Shown: positions 23,631 to 31,598, counted from the first letter of the stretch. The stretch: 33,912 nucleotides of DNA from Desulfobacteraceae bacterium (GCA_015493575.1 WGCX01000048.1:1-33912); one strand, 5' to 3'. Numbers and translations: made by a program. Notes: generated by a model not told the origin, from the letters alone.

Positions 23631-25142
23631 ATGGCAAAAAAGATTAAAAACGCAATTTCACCGACAAGATCTGAAGATTATCCAATGTGGTATCAGGAGG
23701 TTGTAAAAGCATCTGATATGGCGGAAAAATCCCCTGTCAGGGGGTGCATGGTTATTAAGCCATGGGGTTACAGCCTGTGGGAAAATATAGTAAACAAACT
23801 CAATGAAATGTTCCGGGAAACCGGCGTTAAAAATGCCTATTTCCCGCTTTTTATACCTTTGAACTTTCTTGAAAAAGAAGCTCAGCATGTTGAAGGGTTT
23901 GCAACGGAATGCGCCGTTGTTACCCACCATAAACTTGAAAAAAACAAGGATGGCAAGCTTGTTCCGGCAGGAAAGCTCACCGAACCTTTGATTGTTCGCC
24001 CCACATCTGAGACAATTATAGGAGAATCCATGTCAAGGTGGATTTCAAGCTACCGCGATTTACCACTTCTGCTTAACCAGTGGGCAAATGTTGTAAGATG
24101 GGAGATGAGAACCAGAATCTTTCTGCGCACAAGTGAATTTCTATGGCAGGAAGGCCATACTGCCCATGCAACGGAACAGGAAGCAATAGAAAGAACAATG
24201 ATGATGCTTGATATCTATACTGAATTTGTGGAAAAATATCTCGCCATGCCCGTGGTCAGGGGGAAAAAGACCGAGGCTGAAAGATTTCCAGGAGCATGCG
24301 ATACAACATGTATTGAAGCGATGATGCAGGACAGAAAAGCACTCCAGGCAGGCACGTCCCATTTTCTCGGACAGAATTTTGCAAAGGGCTCTGATATAAA
24401 ATTCCAGACAAAAGATGAAAAAGAAGAATTTGCATGGACAACATCATGGGGTGTTTCAACGCGAATGATCGGAGGGCTTATAATGACCCACGGTGATGAC
24501 AACGGAGTTATAATGCCGCCGAGAATAGCCCCTTCCCATGTCGTCCTCCTCCCCATCATAAGGAAAGAAGAAGAAAAAAGAAAAATCATGGACTACACAC
24601 AGGGCATAGCAGATGCCCTGAGAAAACGCAGGTACCACGGCAGAAAAATTGTTGTGGAAATTGACGACAGGGATATTGGAGGCGCAAGGGGATGGGAATG
24701 GATAAAAAAAGGAATCCCTGTGAGGGCGGAAATAGGACCGAGGGACATGGAAAACGATTCTGTTTTTGCAGGAAGGAGGGATAAAGATCCAAACGAAAAA
24801 CAGTCCATCAAAAGAGAAGCATTTATAAACGGCATACAAGATATGTTAGATGATATACAGGACACCCTTTTTAACAGGGCAATGGCATTCAGACAGGAAC
24901 ACACCCATAATATAGACACAAAAGAAGAATTTTATGAATTTTTCACTTCACAGGATAATAAAATTCACGGCGGATTTGCCATGTCCCACTGGTGCGGTTC
25001 CAGTGAATGTGAAGCAGAAATAAAAAAAGATCTTTCCGTGACCATAAGGTGTATTCCATTTGAAAGCAGAACGGAACATGGAAAATGCATATGCTGCGGC
25101 AGTGCAAGCAGCAGACGTGTTCTTTTTGCAAAGGCGTATTAA
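23631..25142 (+). CDS. proS: Prolyl-tRNA synthetase, archaeal/eukaryote-like form without editing insertion
   Basis: Charges tRNA-Pro. The 503-residue protein lacks the ~180-residue INS editing domain of the common bacterial form. It ends with a zinc-type C-terminal domain (HWCGSSECEAEIKKDL and CICCGSAS) and a terminal Tyr, features of the archaeal/eukaryotic-type ProRS found in some bacteria. Class II motifs are present: PLFIPL...VEGFATE, RPTSETII, RWEMRTRIFLRTSEFLWQEGHTAH and the GGLIMTHGDDNGVIMPPRIAP motif 3. AAAGGA lies 10 nt before the ATG. The rel gene follows after only 3 nt. Confidence 0.95.
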   Translation: MAKKIKNAISPTRSEDYPMWYQEVVKASDMAEKSPVRGCMVIKPWGYSLWENIVNKLNEMFRETGVKNAYFPLFIPLNFLEKEAQHVEGFATECAVVTHHKLEKNKDGKLVPAGKLTEPLIVRPTSETIIGESMSRWISSYRDLPLLLNQWANVVRWEMRTRIFLRTSEFLWQEGHTAHATEQEAIERTMMMLDIYTEFVEKYLAMPVVRGKKTEAERFPGACDTTCIEAMMQDRKALQAGTSHFLGQNFAKGSDIKFQTKDEKEEFAWTTSWGVSTRMIGGLIMTHGDDNGVIMPPRIAPSHVVLLPIIRKEEEKRKIMDYTQGIADALRKRRYHGRKIVVEIDDRDIGGARGWEWIKKGIPVRAEIGPRDMENDSVFAGRRDKDPNEKQSIKREAFINGIQDMLDDIQDTLFNRAMAFRQEHTHNIDTKEEFYEFFTSQDNKIHGGFAMSHWCGSSECEAEIKKDLSVTIRCIPFESRTEHGKCICCGSASSRRVLFAKAY

Positions 25143-25145
25143 TTA

Positions 25146-27308
25146 ATGATAAGAATAACTGACATACTTGATAAGGTAAGCGAGTACACCCCGGATGCGG
25201 ATACGGATATCATTGACCGTGCATATATCTATTCTGCCCAGGTACATGCCGGCCAGACCCGCCTTTCAGGAGAGCCGTATCTCACCCACCCCCTTGAAGT
25301 GGCATCTATTCTCGCCGACATGCAGTTTGATGTGGAAAGCATTGCAGCGGCCCTTCTCCACGATGTAGTTGAAGACACACATGCCACCAGAGAAGAGATT
25401 GAAGAGATGTTCGGTCACAATGTTGCCCACATCGTTTCAGGAGTAACAAAACTCTCTAAAATCACCTGCTCGACAAAAGCTGTTCAGCAGGCAGAGAGTT
25501 TAAGAAAAATGATCCTTGCCATGGCAGACGATATACGGGTCATTCTCATTAAACTTGCAGACCGGCTCCACAATATGAGGACATTGAAATATCATAAAAG
25601 AGCGGAAAAACAGAGATCAATTGCCCAGGAAACCCTTGATATCTATGTCCCCATTGCAGCACGGCTCGGCATATTCTGGATGAAACAGGAACTGGAAGAT
25701 ATCGCTTTTTTCTACACCATGCCTGAAGAATATGAGAACATCAATGCACTTGTAAATAAAGACCGAAAAGAAAAAGAAGAATATATTAAGACGGTAAAGA
25801 AGAAACTAAAGGAAAAAATAACAAGCTCAGGCCTTAAAGCTGATATAAAGGGGAGGTACAAACAGCCCTATAGTATTTATCATAAAATGCTTTCCCAGAA
25901 TCTGGATTTTAATGAAATCTATGATATCATCGCATTCAGAATTATTGTTAACACCATTTCCGACTGTTATAATTCTCTTGGACTTATTCATTCCATGTGG
26001 AAACCGATCCACAGTAAAATAAAGGACTATATCGGTGTACCAAAACCCAACGGATACCAGTCTCTGCATACAACGGTCATCGGCCCCTATGGAGAAAGGG
26101 TTGAAATTCAGATCAGGACAGACGAAATGGATCAGGTCGCAGAATCCGGCATTGCAGCACACTGGAGCTACAAAGAAGGTGCAACCCTTGATGATAAAAC
26201 CGTGGGAACATTTGCCTGGCTGAGAGACCTTGTGGAAAACCAGAAGGAATCAAGTGATCCCGATGAATTTATTGAAAACGTAAAAATAGATCTTTACCCG
26301 GACGAAATTTACATTTTTACACCGGGAGGTGAGATCAAGACCCTTCCCAAAGGCGCAACCCCTGTTGATTTTGCATATAAAATCCACACTGAGGTGGGAG
26401 CTCACTGTACAGGGGCCAAGGTAAACGGAAAGCTTGTTCCACTGGCCCACCGCCTTGAGACCGGAGATACTGTTCAGATAACAACTTCAAACGAACACCA
26501 CCCAAGTGCAGACTGGCTCCATTTTGTAAAAACAGTCAAGGCAAGAACAAAAATACGGCAATGGGTTAAAGCAAGGGAAAAAGAGAGAAGTATCAGCCTT
26601 GGCAAAGAAATTTGTGAAAAAATTTTCAGGAAAAATAATCAGAATTTTTCAGGACTTGTTAAATCAGGGGATATTGAAAAAGCTGCTGCAGCATTTGGAT
26701 TTAAAACCAGCGATGATCTCATTGCCCAGGTGGGCTTTGGAAAACTCACACCCCTTCAGGTACTTCACAAAACAATTCCCGAGACAGAACAGCAGCAGGA
26801 AAAGAAACCTGCCACCATACTCTCAAAAATAATAAAAAGTACAAAGGTAAAAGAAAAAAGTTCAGGCGTTATAGTAAAGGGCATTGATGATATTCTTGTT
26901 AAATTTGCCAAATGCTGCAACCCCCTTCCCGGAGACGCGATCACCGGATATATCACCCAGGGACAGGGTGTTGCCATACACAGAAAAAACTGTCTTAACG
27001 TACTGAAAATGAGTCCTGAAAGATTAATTGATGTACAATGGAGTGAGGACCTTACAGATTCATACCCAGTAACGATTAGAATCCGTTCAGCTGACAGGGT
27101 TGGCCTTCTCGCAGATGTAACTTCAGTTATCACGAAGAATAAAGCAAATATCGTTAACGGACACACAGAGACCGGTGATTACGGCATTGTAAGCAGCTAT
27201 TTTACAATATCCGTTGCAAGTACAGAACAGCTCCAGAAAATAATAACGGAAATTAAAAAAGTAAAAAAAGTACGGGATGTAAAAAGAATAGTGTCAACTA
27301 ACAAATAA
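25146..27308 (+). CDS. rel: Bifunctional (p)ppGpp synthetase/hydrolase, Rel/SpoT family
   Basis: Controls the stringent response. The 720-residue protein has the full long-RSH layout. An HD hydrolase domain carries an intact LLHDVVEDT (71-78) and KLADRLHNMRT. The synthetase domain has GRYKQPYSIYHK, YDIIAFRIIV, KDYIGVPKPNGYQSLHT and EIQIRT. TGS (DEIYIFTPGGEIKTLPKGATPVDFAY), a conserved-cysteine region (KCCNPLPGDAITGYIT) and a C-terminal ACT domain follow. Because HD residues are kept, it is probably bifunctional rather than a RelA-type synthetase only. The stop codon lies inside a dispersed hairpin repeat. Linkage to a tRNA synthetase gene is functionally suggestive, since Rel senses uncharged tRNA. 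Confidence 0.95.
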   Translation: MIRITDILDKVSEYTPDADTDIIDRAYIYSAQVHAGQTRLSGEPYLTHPLEVASILADMQFDVESIAAALLHDVVEDTHATREEIEEMFGHNVAHIVSGVTKLSKITCSTKAVQQAESLRKMILAMADDIRVILIKLADRLHNMRTLKYHKRAEKQRSIAQETLDIYVPIAARLGIFWMKQELEDIAFFYTMPEEYENINALVNKDRKEKEEYIKTVKKKLKEKITSSGLKADIKGRYKQPYSIYHKMLSQNLDFNEIYDIIAFRIIVNTISDCYNSLGLIHSMWKPIHSKIKDYIGVPKPNGYQSLHTTVIGPYGERVEIQIRTDEMDQVAESGIAAHWSYKEGATLDDKTVGTFAWLRDLVENQKESSDPDEFIENVKIDLYPDEIYIFTPGGEIKTLPKGATPVDFAYKIHTEVGAHCTGAKVNGKLVPLAHRLETGDTVQITTSNEHHPSADWLHFVKTVKARTKIRQWVKAREKERSISLGKEICEKIFRKNNQNFSGLVKSGDIEKAAAAFGFKTSDDLIAQVGFGKLTPLQVLHKTIPETEQQQEKKPATILSKIIKSTKVKEKSSGVIVKGIDDILVKFAKCCNPLPGDAITGYITQGQGVAIHRKNCLNVLKMSPERLIDVQWSEDLTDSYPVTIRIRSADRVGLLADVTSVITKNKANIVNGHTETGDYGIVSSYFTISVASTEQLQKIITEIKKVKKVRDVKRIVSTNK

Positions 27309-27353
27309 CGGCCATCAGGCTGATCCAAAGACTCTCATACGGTCTCTCAACAA
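27305..27353 (-). repeat. Dispersed hairpin repeat, copy 4 (overlaps the rel stop)
   Basis: Read on the minus strand it starts TTGTTGAGAGAC, then GTATGAGAGTCTTTGGATC, and ends AGCCTGATGGCCGTTAT. The complement of the last bases contains the rel TAA stop. The GAGGC/GCCTC stem is partly degraded (GAGAC/GCCTG), but the linear match to copy 3 is strong. Confidence 0.6.
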
Positions 27354-27431
27354 GAAATGAGTCAAAGGCGCGAAGCCAGCTCTTGTAATTTGCAGTTAAA
27401 AATGCCGGAATGAAATCCGCCAGATGCTATT

Positions 27432-27463
27432 GGGCAGATCCGAATCTACTTTTGAATCTGCCC
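27432..27463. terminator. Hairpin between convergent rel and rpmB
   Basis: GGGCAGAT (27432-27439) and ATCTGCCC (27456-27463) make a perfect 8-bp stem, with a possible inner GAATC/GAATC-type extension. It lies 10 nt after the rpmB stop on the minus strand and about 120 nt after rel. No long T-run follows on either strand, so it may act as a processing or stability hairpin instead. Confidence 0.5.
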
Positions 27464-27472
27464 GTAAAATAT

Positions 27473-27685
27473 TTATGCCTGTGCTTTGCTGCCCTTGGCA
27501 ACCTTGACCACACTTCCCTTTTTAATGCAGCTTGTGCAGACATCAATTTTTCTCACCCTGCCTTCAAACAGAGCACGGACCCTCTGAAGATTGGGGTTGA
27601 AACGACGTTTATTTTTATTATGCGCATGGCTGACATTGTTTCCCACCATTGGTTTCTTGCCGCATATTTTACATTCTTTTGACAT
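27473..27685 (-). CDS. rpmB: 50S ribosomal protein L28
   Basis: A 70-residue large-subunit ribosomal protein with the L28 pattern [30 protein letters not shown] and [11 protein letters not shown]. The two CxxC pairs (Cys5/Cys8 and Cys50/Cys53) mark it as the zinc-binding C+ form; zinc-independent forms lack these cysteines. AGGAG lies about 10 nt before the ATG. It is a single gene here, without its frequent partner rpmG. Confidence 0.95.
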   Translation of the reverse strand: MSKECKICGKKPMVGNNVSHAHNKNKRRFNPNLQRVRALFEGRVRKIDVCTSCIKKGSVVKVAKGSKAQA

Positions 27686-27816
27686 AATTTTTCAACTCCT
27701 GTATCTAAATATTAAATATATATAAACCTTTTTCTTAAATTGTAAGGCCTTAATTCACGTCAACAATAACGGAACCTTCAACAATAATGGAACGAGGTTA
27801 CATACATTAAATAAAA

Positions 27817-28539
27817 TTAATTGTAAAGAAAATTAAAAAAATGAAACCCTTTTTCAGGCATATTCTTTCCCGATTCCTGTATCAGTCTCTGGCACTTTGA
27901 AATCATTGACATGGCTTTTTTCCCCTCATAAGTATCGGGATAATGGGCGAAAATATATTCAAACCGGTTCAATGCAGCCTTATAGTGTTTTGATTTAAAA
28001 TAAAAATTTGCAACATACAATTCATGACCGGCAAGGTTTTCAATACATTTTTTAATTTTACGTTTTGCTTTAAATGCATAGGGACTGTCAGGAAATATTT
28101 TTACGAGGCGTTTAAACTGTTCAAGTGCTTTTTTAGTAAAATCCTGCTCCCTGTCCACACTGTCAAGCCGGTCATACCAGCACAACCCCATACGGTATAT
28201 AACATAGGGAACTGCATCATTTTTAGGATGCATTGTTTCAAATTCATGATAAGCCGATAAAGCTTCATCATATTCCTTAAGTTTATAATGTGCATCGGCT
28301 ATCTTCAACTGGGCAAGGCTTGCGTATTTGCTGAAAGGATACCAATCATTAAGTTTTTTAAAAGCAGCAATGGCGTTTTGAAATTCATCTGCCCTGAATG
28401 CAGCAACACCTTCCCCGGCAAGTTGTTCAGCACTCTTTTGTGTTTTATGAGCATTTTTAAATATTGCACACCCTGAAACGGAAAAAAACAAAACAAATGT
28501 AATAAAAACAAATACGGAAAACAAAGATAATTTCTTCAT
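27817..28539 (-). CDS. bamD: Outer-membrane assembly lipoprotein, BamD/YfiO-like
   Basis: A 240-residue lipoprotein predicted to be part of the BAM complex that inserts beta-barrel proteins into the outer membrane. The signal peptide ends in a lipobox VSGC, with lipidated Cys24. The rest is TPR-like helical repeats such as AGEGVAAFRADEFQNAIAAFKKLNDWYPFSKYA and ALNRFEYIFAHYPDTYEGKKAM. AGGAT lies 4-5 nt from the ATG. It follows trxB in the same direction with a 117-nt gap in which I see nothing notable. A general TPR lipoprotein is the main alternative name. Confidence 0.82.
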   Translation of the reverse strand: MKKLSLFSVFVFITFVLFFSVSGCAIFKNAHKTQKSAEQLAGEGVAAFRADEFQNAIAAFKKLNDWYPFSKYASLAQLKIADAHYKLKEYDEALSAYHEFETMHPKNDAVPYVIYRMGLCWYDRLDSVDREQDFTKKALEQFKRLVKIFPDSPYAFKAKRKIKKCIENLAGHELYVANFYFKSKHYKAALNRFEYIFAHYPDTYEGKKAMSMISKCQRLIQESGKNMPEKGFHFFNFLYN

Positions 28540-28656
28540 AATATCCTACTTAAGTACCAGAACGAAAATACAGGAATAATATCCAAAGCGGTCCATGCCC
28601 ATAACCCAACTGCCTCTCCACAATTTCTTGTTTTTTACAAAAAGTCCCCTAAAGCA

Positions 28657-29580
28657 CTAAGGATTATTTTCAATAAAATGTTCAGCAGAGATCACTGCAA
28701 CAGAGCCGTCACTCACAGCCGTTGTCACCTGGCGCAGGGGCGTTGTCCTTACATCTCCGGCTGCAAAAATTCCAGGAACAGAGGTTGCCATGGTGTGATC
28801 GGTCACAATAAAACCCTGGTCATCAAGTTCTAAGGAATCGCCGACAAACCCTGTATTTGGTATAATACCTATCCAGACAAAGCATCCGTCAGCCTTTATC
28901 GTTTTTTCTTCCCCTGATTTTACGTTTTTTATTTTGACATTTTCAACGTTAAAAAAGCCATCCATGGCTGAAACCACAGAATCCCAGATAAATTCAATTT
29001 TATCGTTTTTAAAAGCCCTTTCCCTTAAAATTTTTGTGGCCCTGAGTTCACCCCTTCTGTGAACAAGATAAACTTTTTCAGCAAATTTTGTCAGATACAT
29101 TGATTCCTGAACTGCAGTATCTCCGCCGCCAACGGCAACTACTGTTTTTCCCTTGAAAAAAGGAGCGTCACATGTGGCACAGAACGAGACTCCCTTACCA
29201 ATGAATTTTTCTTCTCCAATATTTAATTTTCTTGGAGAAGCACCCGTTGCAATGATAATCGTTTTTGTACTGATGCTTCCGTCATCAAGATTAAGAATCT
29301 TCTTTTCCCGGGAAACATCCATTGAAAGGACCTCAGCCGTCTTGATATTCACCCCGAGGTTCTTTGCCTGATTAAGCATTTTATCCCCAAGGTCAAAACC
29401 ACTTATACCATCGGGAAAACCGGGATAATTTTCAATCCAGTCCGTAATAATAATCTGGCCGCCAGGAGCTGCTTTTTCAAGAACAAGCACATTCATTTTT
29501 GCCCTTGCAGCATACATTCCAGCACAAAGCCCTGCAGGGCCTGCACCGATCACAACAAGATCATAGTCTGTCTCTGACAT
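28657..29580 (-). CDS. trxB: Thioredoxin reductase (NADPH)
   Basis: A 307-residue FAD/NAD(P) flavoprotein that reduces thioredoxin. It shows the FAD motif GAGPAGLCAGMYAAR (12-26), the redox-active CATC (Cys134, Cys137), the pyridine-nucleotide motif GGGDTAVQE and the C-terminal FAD motif GIFAAGDVR. HRRGELRATK after the dinucleotide motif fits NADPH-type enzymes (HRRxxxRA). AAGGAGG lies 4 nt from the ATG. It is immediately downstream of trxA, separated by a dispersed hairpin repeat, so the pair is probably one transcript. Confidence 0.95.
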   Translation of the reverse strand: MSETDYDLVVIGAGPAGLCAGMYAARAKMNVLVLEKAAPGGQIIITDWIENYPGFPDGISGFDLGDKMLNQAKNLGVNIKTAEVLSMDVSREKKILNLDDGSISTKTIIIATGASPRKLNIGEEKFIGKGVSFCATCDAPFFKGKTVVAVGGGDTAVQESMYLTKFAEKVYLVHRRGELRATKILRERAFKNDKIEFIWDSVVSAMDGFFNVENVKIKNVKSGEEKTIKADGCFVWIGIIPNTGFVGDSLELDDQGFIVTDHTMATSVPGIFAAGDVRTTPLRQVTTAVSDGSVAVISAEHFIENNP

Positions 29581-29627
29581 ACAATCCTCCTTCTTAATTC
29601 AAATAAAATTCCTGAAAAAACCTTTTT

Positions 29628-29680
29628 TTGTTGTGAGGCGGATCCGGGACTCAAATCCCCATCATCCTCAGCCTCACAGC
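29628..29680 (+). repeat. Dispersed hairpin repeat, copy 5 (trxA-trxB gap)
   Basis: TTGTTGTGAGGC opens the element and AGCCTCACAGC closes it. GTGAGGC/GCCTCAC gives a 7-bp outer stem, and GGGA-N6-TCCC an inner one. It ends 5 nt from the trxA stop, again at a gene 3' end. Confidence 0.6.
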
Positions 29681-29685
29681 ATTTA

Positions 29686-30012
29686 TTACAAAAGTCCCTT
29701 AATTGAATTTTCAAGTTTTGCCTTTGCAACCATACCCGTAATCTTGTCTGCGGATTCCCCATTCTTGAAAAAAATCAAAGTTGGAATGGCTCTTATACCG
29801 TATTTACTCGGTGTCAAGGGATTTTCATCCACATTTACCTTTGCAAACTTAACCTTGTCTCCGTATACTTCTGCAAGCTCCGCAACTATCGGGCCAATGG
29901 CCTTACATGGACCGCACCATGGGGCCCAGAAATCAACCATTACCGGCACATCTGATTTTAATACTTCATTGTCAAATGAATCATCGTCTATTTCCATAAT
30001 TTTTCCTGACAT
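29686..30012 (-). CDS. trxA: Thioredoxin
   Basis: A 108-residue thioredoxin with the active site WCGPCK (Cys33, Cys36), preceded by VMVDFWAP and followed by the cis-Pro IPTLIFFKNGE. I chose the ATG at 30012 because a GGGAG ribosome site lies 8 nt upstream and the product has the standard length; an in-frame ATG at 30033 would add seven residues upstream of that site. It is transcribed ahead of trxB, forming the complete thioredoxin system. Confidence 0.95.
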   Translation of the reverse strand: MSGKIMEIDDDSFDNEVLKSDVPVMVDFWAPWCGPCKAIGPIVAELAEVYGDKVKFAKVNVDENPLTPSKYGIRAIPTLIFFKNGESADKITGMVAKAKLENSIKGLL

Positions 30013-30491
30013 GATATATCTCCCTTTAACCAATTATTTCAATCTGTCTGTAAATTATTGTTTAAACCATATTAATGATTTCAACATTAAAAACACTGAA
30101 TGAATATATGATCTTGTACCTGTTTTGTCAATGTAAGTTAATGCCGCAATGCAAAATTTTACTAAACTGAAGTTGAACTTCAGCCCAGCCACTCGTCAAA
30201 TTTGATTGTTCACGAATAATATTTTATAAGAAAGAGCTCATTTTTGACAGAGTCACAAATGCTTTTTCTATGTTCGTTGTGAGGCTCCGTGGATGCGGAT
30301 CTTACCACAATTCATGGAGATTAAGCCGGCGTATTTGACCCGCCGGTACCTGATCAAAAAGACCTGAAAGTGACACTGCAGGATCTGATAAAAAACTGAT
30401 ACTTTCCTTAGGAATTCACGTTACATTCAGGGTGTTGTGAGGGCTGGGGAAGAAAAATACTCAGCTACCCGATTCGATTATTTCGCACGCT
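30013..30491. other. Gap of about 480 nt with repeat fragments, no gene recognised
   Basis: This stretch holds a partial copy of the dispersed repeat (30274-30306, GTTGTGAGGC then GGATGCGGATC, with no right half). A CCGGCG/CGCCGG hairpin (30326-30331 and 30341-30346) and a second GTTGTGAGG fragment near 30433 are also present. No ORF in it looks coding. It may be decayed DNA at the edge of the toxin-antitoxin island. Confidence 0.4.
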
Positions 30492-30752
30492 TCAGTAGTG
30501 ATATCTGCATGAAATGATTGTAATAAAATCATCATCGACAGCATATACGAGCCTGTTTATTTCATCAATTCGCCGGGACCAAAATCCAGATAAATTCTCT
30601 CTCAGTGGTTCTGGTTTTCCTATTCCTTCAAATGGTTGCCTCATAGTATTATTAATCAGTTTATTAATTCGCCTGAGTGTTTTTTTATCTTGCGATTGCC
30701 AATAGATATATCCCTTCCATGCTTCATCAGTCCATGCTAATGTTCTATTCAT
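30492..30752 (-). CDS. yoeB: YoeB/Txe-family mRNA interferase toxin
   Basis: An 86-residue RelE-superfamily toxin that would cleave mRNA on the ribosome. It matches E. coli YoeB closely by eye, including PFEGIGKPEPLRENLSGFWSRR, NRLVYAV and the C-terminal CRYHY. Residues equivalent to the E. coli catalytic Glu46, Arg65 and His83 are present as Glu48, Arg67 and His85, so the toxin should be functional. It overlaps the antitoxin gene by 8 nt. Confidence 0.93.
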   Translation of the reverse strand: MNRTLAWTDEAWKGYIYWQSQDKKTLRRINKLINNTMRQPFEGIGKPEPLRENLSGFWSRRIDEINRLVYAVDDDFITIISCRYHY

Positions 30753-30999
30753 CTAAAAGCTCTTTTTCCTGGACGTTTCCACTTTTATACTGCTCTATAG
30801 ATTTTGTAAGATGTGTTGCATTAGCTGGTGCCCTGAGAAGATAGAAAGTCTCCATATAACTATTGAAGGTCTCTAACGACATAACAACTGCGTCTTCTGA
30901 ATCCCGGCGAGTTATTATTGTATAATCCGCATCATTTATGACTTGATCTAAAACAGACTTCAAATTATTTCTTGCTTCGCTAAAATTGACAATTTTCAT
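30745..30999 (-). CDS. yefM: YefM-family antitoxin
   Basis: An 84-residue antitoxin starting MKIVNFSEARNNLKSVLDQV, the standard YefM N terminus, with DYTIITRRDSEDAVVMSLETFNSYMETFYLL next and a polar C-terminal toxin-binding tail. The ATG at 30999 is placed 5 nt after GGAGGA. An upstream in-frame start at 31056 would run through the promoter/operator and is rejected. It should repress its own operon together with YoeB. Confidence 0.93.
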   Translation of the reverse strand: MKIVNFSEARNNLKSVLDQVINDADYTIITRRDSEDAVVMSLETFNSYMETFYLLRAPANATHLTKSIEQYKSGNVQEKELLDE

Positions 31000-31025
31000 A
31001 ATATCCTCCAGACTTGTGCCATTTA

Positions 31026-31061
31026 TTGTACAAGTATAATAAATACTTTTCAACATGTCCA
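31026..31061 (-). promoter_or_regulatory. yefM-yoeB promoter with TTGTACAA operator core
   Basis: On the minus strand TGGACA (31056-31061) and TATACT (31033-31038) are 17 nt apart, each a 5/6 match to the sigma-70 boxes. The palindrome TTGTACAA (31026-31033) abuts the -10 box. A TGTACA core is the known recognition element of the E. coli YefM-YoeB operator. A wider ACTTGT-N12-ACAAGT inverted repeat surrounds this site. Confidence 0.7.
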
Positions 31062-31102
31062 GCTATTTATACCACGGTAAATTTATTCTAATTCAGAAAG
31101 GA

Positions 31103-31324
31103 TTATAGATGGCAGCTATTCCGCGTCATTTTCAAAAAATCAGAAAGATCATGTTTATTCCCTTGTGCGGAATGGACGAACCGTTGTAAGGCTGACTGCT
31201 GGTCAAATTTAAAAATTGGCATCAATAAAAGGTCACTTATGGACTCTAAAATTTCTGCCCGTGATATTTCATAAACAGATTCTAAAACCCAAAGCATTTC
31301 TAAAATGACCAGTATATGAGAGTT
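31103..31324 (-). pseudogene. Fragment of a VapC-like PIN-domain toxin gene
   Basis: The 64-codon frame from ATG 31297 reads MLWVLESVYEISRAEILESISDLLLMPIFKFDQQSALQRFVHSA...HDLSDFL. This resembles the central and C-terminal part of VapC-type PIN proteins (ETVWVLxxxYxxSRxEI ... DFxDxLI). The frame stays open upstream to 31324 (HILVILEM) and is then closed by a stop, so the N-terminal part with the first catalytic Asp is missing. No antitoxin gene is adjacent. A dispersed hairpin repeat begins about 10 nt further on. This is probably a decayed remnant. Confidence 0.5.
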
Positions 31325-31333
31325 TCATTTTGT

Positions 31334-31380
31334 GTTGTGAGGCCGTTTAAGAGTCACCGGATCGGCCTCATAGCCTTTAT
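31334..31380 (+). repeat. Dispersed hairpin repeat, copy 6 (upstream of the vapC fragment)
   Basis: GTTGTGAGGCC ... AAGAGTCACCGGATC ... GGCCTCATAGCC, with a GAGGCC/GGCCTC stem, matches the family at both ends and in the GAGTC centre. It lies in the 270-nt gap between the yefM/vapC island and purN. Confidence 0.6.
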
Positions 31381-31485
31381 ATAGGGCATGGGCGGCTATC
31401 AATCCTGCCTGAATTCCAATTTTATAATCTTCTTTTCCTTGACATTGCTGCTTCTCTTACGCATTATCATCTTTTTATGTAAATA

Positions 31486-31516
31486 TTCGGCCAGCGCTCC
31501 TGGAGTGCTGGCCGAA
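31486..31516 (+). terminator. 15-bp near-perfect hairpin upstream of purN
   Basis: TTCGGCCAGCGCTCC (31486-31500) pairs with GGAGTGCTGGCCGAA (31502-31516) across a single T, with one G.U-compatible mismatch. ATTT follows. It ends 82 nt before the purN ATG. It may terminate read-through from the left or form part of a purN leader. The minimal loop also suggests a protein-binding palindrome. Confidence 0.5.
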
Positions 31517-31598
31517 ATTTGCATTATTACATTATTAATGTCGGATATTTGCTTTTTTATTTAAAATTTTCACATAGAAAATATGGAAAAAATTCAAA

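Noticed and set aside
23658-24919. Several long antisense ORFs opposite proS
   Set aside because: They are shadows of the proS reading frame, with low-complexity Phe/Ser/Cys-rich products and no family match.
30013-30033. Seven-residue N-terminal extension of thioredoxin
   Set aside because: The GGGAG ribosome site lies inside this stretch and the 108-residue product from 30012 has the standard length.
31111-31210. Plus-strand reading with peptide-like stretches opposite the vapC fragment
   Set aside because: It needs a frameshift and matches no family, while the minus strand shows clear VapC-type motifs.
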